From NCBI RefSeq assembly GCF_002775205.1, contig NC_036447.1, forward strand, positions 29,696,245 to 29,760,244: DNA of 64,000 nucleotides, written 5' to 3'. Both the position numbers and the translations under genes were made by a program. This DNA is from Xiphophorus maculatus (lineage: Eukaryota > Chordata > Actinopteri > Cyprinodontiformes > Poeciliidae). Positions 54,834 to 64,000 of the stretch are shown piece after piece. The first letter of the stretch is position 1. Each line of letters starts with the position of its first letter. The notes beneath the pieces are model-generated. The model saw only the letters and a list, made by a program, of their open reading frames with translations. It had not been told where the DNA came from and did not search any database.

Positions 54834-55887
54834 TATTATTCTTAACATCTAGATGAGATTTCTATAAAGCTCAGAGTCAGAATGAAATCAACAACAGTTA
54901 TTAAATCTTCTTCATTTCCCTCCTTCAGCCGGAGTCTTGCTTGACTGAAATGACCTGTCGAGCAGTAATTAGGTGATGGAGCGTTGCTTTCCAAGTGGTG
55001 ATTGAGCTCCGAGGGGAAAAAGAAAACTTCTCAAAAGAACGTGTGCTGCTATTCTTGTATCACTAAACGAAGGATACAAGACCATTTATTAACAAAAGAC
55101 ATGTAATTATAAAGGGGAGCCACTTTCCCCCTATGAACTAAGTGGCTGCCTTAACCCTTTTCATGGTGGACTGAACTGTGGTATTACTTGTCTTCATGGG
55201 GCGCTGAATCTCAAAATTGACTACAGTCTACAGTCATTTAGAGGTCTTATGGCAATTTTGCAGCAGGTAATGGAAGAGAGGAGTTCAACGAATGGATAAA
55301 CACCTGTGACATTTCCTTTCAGCAGTGTTCAAGGCAACACTTCCCACACAACCTGTTTTCTCCTTTAAACGCCTCCCGTCAAAGAAATTCTACCTCTTCT
55401 CTAACATGACTTACACACTGCTCTTTTTCCTCCCCGCCCTCCAGCACACAGTCCCCTTTAGCACTAAGAAATTGACTGGAAAAAAGCAGCGCGACTCCTC
55501 TACGCATTTCCTCGACATAAATTTGCTTTAAATATAAAGTCGAGCACAGAGGAGCCGGGCGCGTGCTTAAATTAAAGCGAGAAACCTGGATGTGTGAGCT
55601 GTGGGCGGATGAAATTGCACTTTTCGGAGTTCGGAGGCATAAATCCGCGCGACACGTCTGACCCCTCGCAAACATATGTTACTCATCAAGGTTACAGCGG
55701 AAATAGATGATGTTGAAACTTTTACAGCCTGCTGCCCTTGAGGACTGCTCTCAGTGCCAGGTTTTATAAAAGGTTCTGTGGCAAATGTCTAATTATAAAC
55801 CTCCTGAAACCCGTCATTTTGTGAGCCGCTGGAAAGATTTTCTTTTCCCCTCTTCCTTTCTCCAAATAAACAGAATCAGTGTTGCAT
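54834..55887. other. Intergenic DNA, no feature seen
   Basis: I find no conserved exon, RNA gene or recognised repeat in this stretch. Confidence 0.4.
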
Positions 55888-57378
55888 GCATGTTACAAAG
55901 CCTTGCAAATACATTACAACAGCGTGAGCATTTTCTCATTTTTCATGTTACGACCATATACTTTTTTATGTGGAATAGACCGACATTATGTGCGTAGTTG
56001 TGAAGCATAGGGAAAATACACACATTTTACTGAAAAGTGTGGCATACATTTTTACTCAGGCCCCTATTTAATGGTATACCCTTAATTGCAATCCAGTGCA
56101 ACAGTCACCCTTCAGAAGGTATTTAACAGAGTGCGAATCTTAGCATGAATCCAGCTGTTCTGTGAAGGCTGCAGAGATTTGTTGGAGAACATTTGTGGAC
56201 AAACAGCAAAGCTGATGACTCCGTTTACACGGCGTTGCTCTTCAGTTAAACCGTAGCATTTTCGTTGTAATCCAGCTGCTCTTTTACGTAACACCAGAAA
56301 CCAGAGTCGGTCAAACCGGCACTTTGTGACGCCAGCTCTCAGAGTGAAACGTTTCTGTAACACCTCCAGCACCTCGGCTGTTCCCTGAGCCGATGTGAAA
56401 GCGGACATGCGCATCAACGCATGGCTGCAGGATTTATTCTGTGCATGAACGGCAACAACAGAAACAATGGTGGATAGGATTGTGCTGCGTTGTGCTACTT
56501 AATCTGTTCAGTTTAGCACAATTTCTGAAATTTCTGGTTCATGGGAGACGGCTTACTGTTTACAAAGAGGGTCAAAAGCAAAAGCTCGTTCAATGACAGG
56601 CTAAAATCACAGCGCCATATAGTGGCCTGGAATGGCAACTACAGCTACTCAAAGTGTCCTGGTGGTGCTGTCTGAACTTGGAGCTTTTCCCCAGTCGACA
56701 TCTGAAAATACCGACAGTTTCCAGGCAACGGTCTCGCGTAAACGTAAACCAAGAAACACACGAGTGAGGGAGGAAGTGGTTCCCAACCTTTGAATATCTC
56801 ATCAAGCTTTGTTCCAACGGTCATTGTCAATCACCAAAACTGACAGATATGACAGAGACAGCATTAATCATGGAATCTGTGGAGATCCGAGATCTACAGC
56901 TCAGATGTGAAAGCTCTGTGTACGGAGGAAAACTAACACTGTACAAAAACCTGAAAAAACCTGGGGATACATGTTAGTGGCAGCATCATACCACTGGGAA
57001 GGTTTTACTTCTTGGGAAAGAGAGGCTGGTCAGAAATATTTGGAAGATGGATGGAGCTAAATACATGACAATCCTGCAACTGTTAGAAGACTGGGGGCAG
57101 AAAACTGCACCAAGATTGGACAGTTTTGCAAGAAAATAAACTGTCAACAATTTGAGTGTCTAACCCTGCAAAGCTGGCAGAGACAAACCTCCATCAAACT
57201 GCAGCTGCGACTGCAATAAAATGTCTTTCTATAAGTTGTTCCCTCAGGACAACCGACTACAAAATGCACACAACACTTGCAGATTTTTATAAAAGAAATA
57301 AAAAGACTTTCTTTCCTCAATTATGCACTACTACTTCTTGGTCTGTCACATGCAATCCAAAGCAATATGAAGTTTGAG
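55888..57378 (+). pseudogene. Decayed Tc1-like transposon
   Basis: Left part: acaaagccttgcaaatacat, aaaagtgtggcatacatttt, ccagctgttctgtgaaggct. Right part: ggcagcatcataccactggg, ggctggtcagaaatatttgg, aagatggatggagctaaata (transposase KMDGAKY-like), then the subterminal ttgcagatttttataaaag. About 600 bp in the middle (roughly 56220-56815) does not look like Tc1 and may be a secondary insertion. Many stops; inactive. Confidence 0.6.
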
Positions 57379-57740
57379 GCTTTAGGTGAGAGTGTAAAGC
57401 AGAGAAAGATGACTCAAGAACGCCCTTCTCCTTCCTTTCAGCTGAACTCTGATATTTGCTACTCTTTTGCTTTACAGAGTTACAGACTCGCAGTCAGGGG
57501 TCCTGCTGTGTTGTTTCGTTATGTCAGAGCTCCAGAGCACCACAGGGCTCCCTCCGATATCTCCAACGATTCCTGCTTTTCACGCTCCGCGCTCACTGTC
57601 TTCACAGCGCCTGACCTTCTGTTGCGAATGTTAAAAAGAGGCTAATTTCTGACACCACCCGGGTCCCTCTGCAGCCAGGCAGCTCGGCTACAGAGCATGA
57701 CTCACTCAGTCTTCTCGTTCAGCCTTCATCACTAGGTGGC

Positions 57741-57783
<43 letters not shown>

Positions 57784-58739
57784 CTCTGTGGAGCAGCCAG
57801 CCGGTGTGTGGCATGACGTATCCCCCCCCTTGTCTCACCCAGCTTCCCCTCCCTCCCTCCTGCTGTTTGCAACAGTGAATTTAAGGCTGCATCCTCTGAT
57901 AACTCAAGATGAGATATTTCTGAGTAATGCATCTATGTAGGCTGCAGATAAACAAAGACCAGTTTCTGTAAGATTTGATTCCACCCAAAGAAAACTAAGT
58001 TTCACAGCCAAAAACCTCAAAACAAAACAAAACAAAAAAACGTGAAAAGACAAGGATAAAATCCAAAAACATTAAAATGACTGCTAGGCATTTTTCATTA
58101 AAGGAAAAGTATATATTTATATATGTAAGGGAAATGCTCTCATTAACACTTTCAAACACTCATTTCCTTCTAAAGCACTCACACTGAGCATGCAGCTGCA
58201 TGCTTTTGCAAATAAATTGCCTTATTTACATGCTCTATGGGTGGTATATCATTTTCTTAAAAAAAAACATACTGCTGTTAAAAAACTAATTATCCCCCTT
58301 TTTCTTCCATTTTGAACTACATTTTGTTCGTTCTATTCAATTCTGTTTTAAATCAGCTATTTCACCTCAAATAAAAACAAAACCCTGGTGGTGTCCTTAC
58401 TGCTCACCACGCCTGTGCAGCATGAAGTCAAAACGCATCTGTGAGTGTGAGGGGAACGGCTGAATAATTCACCGTCTTGCATAATTTTAAGCTCGTCCTT
58501 ATATTTATAATGCAGCAAAAATATAAATCAAGACACTGACACTCTGTTAATGTTTTAGCTTCTGCACATCACCGCAGGCTTTTAGTGGCACATCACTGCC
58601 AGTTAACGAATACATGAGGAACACACCGAGTTCAGAGAGCATTTGGACGAGGATTTATTTTCTTGTTTTATTTTGTCACAGTTTTACAAAATGTTCCCTT
58701 TTGACTACAACTGACATCCATATAACACCAGGCTGGGTG
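57379..58739. other. Intergenic DNA with (CA)n microsatellite
   Basis: Includes a pure AC tract at 57744-57780. No conserved exon or RNA gene found. Confidence 0.5.
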
Positions 58740-59225
58740 CTAGAGATGCACCCATCCGATATTAATGTCTGTATCGGTCCCGATATTGAAAATAAATTCC
58801 AGTTCGGGTATCGGTGACTATGTGCCCGATCCTTAAGGACAGACCTGTTCAGTCTAATGCTACACTTTGTGCTCTGAGTGACATCATGCTTTATTATTTA
58901 TGTTGCATTATATTTAATAATACTAAATGCACTTTCTGAGCCATTTGAAAGAAAGTTTTTTGTGGTTTGTTTTCACATGTTTGACTTATGAAGCTTATGA
59001 AGCTATTGGTGTATTTAAATGTGCTCTACTGGGGCGTAGCTGTCAAATAAGTTTGTGATTCAGTACATTTGTGTTTGTGAAATAAAATGTTTTAATTAAA
59101 TTCAGCACTGTTTCTCTGACTACAGAAAATACCGGGTGTGTATCGGATCGGTATCAATTCATACTAAACCTCAGATATCTGTATCGTATCGGAAGTGGGG
59201 AAAAAAAGGTGGATCGGTGCATGCC
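58740..59225 (+). mobile_element. Interspersed repeat family B, copy 4 (most complete)
   Basis: Left end gagatgcacccatccgatat and right end ggtggatcggtgcatgcct form imperfect inverted ends GATGCACC...GGTGCATG. Full-length consensus-like copy of about 480 bp with the internal blocks seen in the three intronic copies. Nonautonomous, hAT-like by its ends. Confidence 0.65.
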
Positions 59226-59319
59226 TATGAAAAAACTGAAAACATTTTGGTGGGAAATTTTTGTGTCCAACAAAAGTCATAAATACCAAAAACTAATAAA
59301 CAAATATGCTGCAGTTAAA

Positions 59320-59369
59320 TTCGGTTCATTTCGTATCCAGTTCAGTCCCTGGACACGAAATGAACCGAA
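59320..59369. repeat. 21-bp-arm hairpin
   Basis: TTCGGTTCATTTCGTATCCA plus G pairs with 59349-59369 at 20 of 21 positions across an 8-nt loop. Confidence 0.8.
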
Positions 59370-59729
59370 GCGAATTGGCAGTGGACGGATATCTAACAGG
59401 ATCTGAACTGGAAGAGGAGTGAACTCATCTGGGATCCACTTCCCTCGGCCCAGACAGATCTGCATGATGGAATCTACTTTAGAGATACTTCTGAATGGTG
59501 TTTGTTTTCATTAACAGCTGTGTAACACTGACAAACATACTTCTAGATAATGAAGTGTGATTTACACAGCAGGACTTCATTTAAAAAATAAAACAAACTG
59601 AAAACTGATGCACATGTGTCTAGTTTGTCAGACTTGGAGAATAAAACTCAGATAAAGAAGATCACAATCAAGTGGAGAATTGTCCTGGTATGATATTTTA
59701 CTGGGCATTGATTTTTTTTGTTACTATTA

Positions 59730-60110
59730 TTATTATTTCAATTTCAGCTTCTTAATATAATTTGACCAGAATATGTGATTTTTGAAACAGCTTGATTAGA
59801 CATTTTTCCCCATTTCATTCTGCTCCAAGGAACAGCTTCCCTGTGTTTAATTTTCTCCAAATTGCAACTCATTCATTCAGTTTTTACACATTTTGTTATG
59901 GCTTATTCCAAATTGCATTAAACTAACCTCCTCTCTCAAAATTCCACACACTAACGCCGCACTATTACAATGTGGGGAAAAGTTTTGCAAATTTACTAAA
60001 AATAGAAAACTAAGAAATCATGTTTACATACGTTTACGTATCCACAGCCTTAATTATTGTTTAATTAAGAAGTTAATTTAATACAATTTGCATTAAATTT
60101 GTGTTTTGGA
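59730..60110 (+). mobile_element. Tc1-like element end, degraded
   Basis: The words tttttacacattttgttatg, tatggcttattccaaattgc, aagttttgcaaatttactaa and tttacatacgtttacgtatc resemble a Tc1-like terminal region. No coding remnant. Confidence 0.45.
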
Positions 60111-60175
60111 AGTTGGCCTCTTTCTTTCTGGGATTTCATTAGATGTATTCTTACTTGGAAGTTTTTGCACAGGCA

Positions 60176-61708
60176 CAGTGTTGTATAAAGTACTGAAATC
60201 TCAGAGTCAAGTAAAAGTACAAGTACCTCTCCAAAATATGACTTTGGTAAAAGTCCAAGTCACTGACTGAAATGTTACTTGAGTTAAAGTCTTAAAGTAT
60301 CTGAGACTTCTTGTACTTAAGTATGGAAATTACTGTAAAAATGGATGTACTCAAGTAATGTAATGAAAAGTACAAGTAAAAAGTAAAACAAAGCAAATGC
60401 AGTTTGAATGACATTTTTTATATTTTGGTAAACTTGTCAAATACACTTAAAATAATGTACACAACCAAGTGCAGGCAAAATTAAACCTGCTAATAGATAT
60501 ACCTGCAGGCATCATTTAGTTAAGAAAATTAGGTGCTTTACCTATAGCACAAGGTTAACTTAACCTGCTTTACAACTGAACCAGCTTCTTAGTAAACCCT
60601 CCAGGACAGAAAATACAAAGTTTTTGTAAGCCTTAAGTTTTCCCTTCAGGTAAGGTCAGTGCTGAAAATGAGAAAAATAAATAGTACAGAAAATGTGGCC
60701 AACATGAAGAAAAAGAGCTGTTACGATTACTCTACTTCACAAATCAGTGAATCAGTCAATCCTACAGTCAGTAGGTGGTGCACACAACTGGTCATTATGC
60801 AAAAGAAAAAAGAATTGGGAGGGAAATGCAGCTTATTGGCATCTGTAAACCTGGTTTTGAACTTGCATGCCTTTCCTATATTCGTTAAATTTAGTCTAAA
60901 TTGCTATCGCTATGGCTTCTGTCCCCCCTTGAACAGAGGAATCTAGGTAGCCTGCTACAGTCAACATTAGGCCTAAGCTAAATACACCACGTATGGAACT
61001 GAAACAATGCCTAACAAAGTTCATTTATGGTCAATGTTTCACAATACAGTAGTGCCTAGTGACCAAGCTATAGTTACTGAAACAGGAGGATTATAACCAT
61101 TTCATAAGACGTTACCTCGATGTGTTTCTTCAAGTTGGACGGGGAGTTTTTGTAAGATAGAATTTCCACATCTTCGGGCAGGAATAACATAAACTGCATG
61201 CGGTACGACGAATCTTTAACATCCACGAAAGAGTATATTGTGTTTAAATAAGGCCATGGGCTCTCATCACCAGCTGGTGGTTCCCCTGGAGCCGTGTCCG
61301 ACGTAGTTGCAGTCGTTGTGGTCTCCGTCTCCTCCTCCATGTGGCTGTTCCTGATTGCAAGACTTGCTTTGTGTTTAATGGGAGAAGCGAAACAGGTGTA
61401 TCCTATTGGAGGTGATGAACAAGCCCAGGCTAGTAGGCTACCGACTTTGTTCGGTAGCCTGCTTGCTACTTGCTAATCAGTAGGTGGGATCAAAACACTT
61501 TGTTTCTCTCTCTCGCTTTTTTGTAACGAGTAACTAAACCACACATTGAAAATGTATCGGAGTAAAAGTACGCAATTAAGTTCGGAAATATAGTGAAGTA
61601 AAAGTGAAAGTCATCAAAAATTTTCATACTCGAGGAAAGTATGAAGTACTCCAAAATATACTTAAGTAAAGTAGTGAAGTATTTTTACTTCGTTACTATA
61701 CAACACTG
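60176..61708 (-). mobile_element. Complete hAT-type element with 8-bp target duplication
   Basis: 1533 bp bounded by TIRs CAGTGTTGTATA and TATACAACACTG, flanked by perfect 8-bp direct repeats CACAGGCA at 60168-60175 and 61709-61716, as expected for hAT. Subterminal regions are full of AAGTAAAAGTAC-like words. It encodes only the first part of a transposase (61116-61340), so it is a deletion derivative. Confidence 0.88.
61116..61340 (-). pseudogene. First exon of hAT transposase with broken BED finger
   Basis: 75 codons from ATG at 61340 to a donor-like gag/gtaacg. After an acidic Thr-rich N-terminus comes WPYLNTIYSFVDVKDSSYRM followed by QFMLFLP and SPSNLKKHIE. This resembles a BED zinc-finger region, but F50 and F53 stand where the CxxC cysteines should be, while the later His is kept. 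No downstream transposase exons are present. Not expected to be functional. Confidence 0.6.
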
Positions 61709-61716
61709 CACAGGCA

Positions 61717-64000
61717 GCATTTTATCATGGCATGTCATTTTATAGGTCACAATGTTTTATGGCAGACGTTAACATCACAGCCAGTGTGAACGGATTATTC
61801 AATATACAACAATATAACAATAGAGGTTTCTCTTGTTTTGGGGAACATCTCAGTACGAGTTGGTGGCAACCTATCTCCGTTGTCAAGAACTGATGCTGCT
61901 GTTTAGGGTTGCTGAGCCACGGCGGGTTGTGGGTTGCTTCTCAACATCCTGACCAATATCCTTTCATGTGAACATGACAGTTTGGGTTCAGTGATTGAAA
62001 CTTGAACACAGTCCCAATCGGCTCTAATTCGAACCACACAAAAAGCTGGTTTTGTGATAAATAAACTGACTAATGTTAAATGTCTGTAATGTCGAAAATG
62101 TCCCAATTAGGCTTAAAAGTTCAGTCGGTGAAAGGAAATCAGCCAGTGATCACTAAATCTGCCCGAGATGATTGGATAAATATCCAGACAACAACGACAC
62201 CATTAGGTTGTTGATGGCTACAAAGCGCATCTGGCTAAAGTGTAACTTGATTGAGCTACTCAGCTAACACTGGTGGAAGTCTGTGTAAATATTTGAGTCT
62301 GGATGTCAAATTTTTACCATGTGTGGAATAGAGCACCTTACAATAAATCCAGGTGTATGCACTCAATTTAATAATTTATTTGCTCATTCGTTGTTGAGAA
62401 AGAATGGTACAAATAAATCATTAACAGCCCAATATCAACACAAGATTCAAGTGTATTGAAACTTTTGACTGGCACTATATGTCTGAAGCAAGTTTGATTG
62501 TCTTGTACTAAAAAACACAACTTTAAACAAAAAAGCTAGTAGGCCCATAACAGAGGAATTATATACATATGATTTTTATGAATATAAACAATATTCAATT
62601 ATTTGAAAATTATGAAACTATTGTAAGTTTTTTTGGGGAACAACATGGAGCTACTGACCAGAGGACGTATTAAACCTACCATGTACTGTACTGTAATTTG
62701 CATTAGTAAAATAAGTATTATTTAGTGGACAGGGCTCTGGCACAGGGGCTCCCGTCCTTGTATATCCGGCTCTGCTAATCACTATTATGTTTAATCACAG
62801 CTTTCAAAACAAATTGTATAATTTACACTCCAAGGACTGAGACATCTTGTTGTGGAAAGGGGCTCGCGTACACACACACACACACACACACACACCCACA
62901 CACCCACGCACACACACACGCTTTGTTGCAGAGTAAGATTTGTCAGCATGCGCTCATTTCCTTCTTACATCTCCAGCAGCACAGATGGCCTTGTTTTTCC
63001 CTCCTGTTCCAACTCACTAACAGAGGAGCTACTCCACTTGACGTCACCTACTATGAATCGGCCCATGTCCATCTTCAGCAGTCCGAATGACCAGGAAAAA
63101 AACAAACAAACAAAAAAACAGGTCATCATCATTCACCCAAAGAATGATCAGCGAGATGCTAAAGAGTTCACCTGTCACAGCTCTGAGTGTTGAGGCGAGG
63201 GCGCGTGCAGCCCGCAGTGGAGCCTCATACAGTGAGATATGACGTGAATCACAAGCTGGATCTGAACCAGGTCTGAACCCACAGTCTCACAAGCATATGG
63301 TAGTTACGCAGTAATGAACTGGTCTTTGCTGTGTTCTCTGGAAGATATTCTCCCAAACATATTGTCAAAGGTTGTGTTCATCCAGTGGCATTTATGCTAC
63401 ACACCCACACACACACACCCCACGCAAATCTTCCCCCATCACTGCTCTCAGGGCTGCACATGATTATTTATACAAATCAAACCAAATCACACAACGATCT
63501 GAGTACAAACTAAAGAGGGCGGGGAGCAGTTCTGGTCCATATGTCTCTTTCAAAATGTCACACGCTGAATATGGATGAATGTCCGACTATTCAAGCTCTT
63601 GTTGTACATTCAGCTCACACTCCCAGCTCCCCTCTGCATACATTTGCAAAATGTGTAATGAACTGTGGGAATAGAGTTCATATTTCGAGGTGCTACCGTG
63701 CTCAGTGCTGCTCTTTTTTTTTTTTTTTTTTTTTTAGCCATGCATCCTAAATGCTGCAATATGCGAGGTTAATTCATTACGTGTTCGGGAGATAACTTAT
63801 ATAAACAGAGAATTAAGCCAGATTGCGAGGCTGCGCGCCAGGAATATTTTTCAGTTTGTTTTCAAGAGCAGATGTGTGGAAAAAATGTTGCTGCACCACA
63901 AGCAAATACTTATGGCTGCAGTTCATATTGCTTTGTCTAGAAAAACAAACCGACTCAAGCGAAGGAGAATTAAAGACATCTGGCTGAAATTAAGCCTTCA
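61717..64000. other. Intergenic DNA to window end
   Basis: Contains a Tc1-like terminal fragment near 62160-62490 (ccaggtgtatgcactcaatt, gaaacttttgactggcacta), an interrupted (CA)n tract at 62870-62920, a small CA tract near 63405 and a T-run at about 63713-63735. No conserved exon found. Confidence 0.45.

Overview
The window is vertebrate nuclear DNA, most probably from a percomorph teleost fish. Three intron-rich genes with canonical GT-AG splicing lie in compact synteny, and their introns and flanks carry fish-type repeats: tRNA-derived SINEs, Tc1/mariner remnants, hAT-like elements and many MITEs. I assembled the exon models by reading splice sites and phases and comparing the products with my knowledge of the vertebrate orthologues. 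All three models are open from ATG to stop with consistent phases.

Layout. (1) 1-1331: pcm1 upstream region with a near-perfect RFX X-box. (2) 1351-25948, plus strand: pcm1, 38 coding exons, 2095 aa, a centriolar-satellite scaffold. (3) 27040-32513, minus strand: asah1, 14 exons, 392 aa, lysosomal acid ceramidase. It is tail-to-tail with pcm1 and their poly(A) signals are only about 270 bp apart. (4) 34754-47199, minus strand: frg1, 9 exons, 255 aa, a nuclear RNA-processing and actin-bundling protein. It lies upstream of asah1 in the same orientation. (5) 47464-49321: a 1.86-kb palindromic mobile element inserted 265 bp upstream of the frg1 start codon. (6) 49328-64000: gene-poor DNA with decayed Tc1 elements, an 80-bp hairpin transposon remnant, a complete 1.5-kb hAT-type element with target-site duplication, and microsatellites.

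The three genes do not form one pathway (centrosome/cilium, lysosomal sphingolipid breakdown, nuclear RNA processing). Their adjacency is synteny and not an operon.

The least expected item is the element upstream of frg1. Its arms carry three arrays of a roughly 20-bp dyad-symmetric motif (TTTTGCG-N6-CGCAAAA) repeated at about 21-bp spacing, and its right end is tandemly duplicated. Other points of note are a likely 57-nt in-frame cassette exon and a NAGNAG acceptor in pcm1, a 51-bp GT tract against a frg1 splice donor, and a cluster of three hairpins in a frg1 intron.
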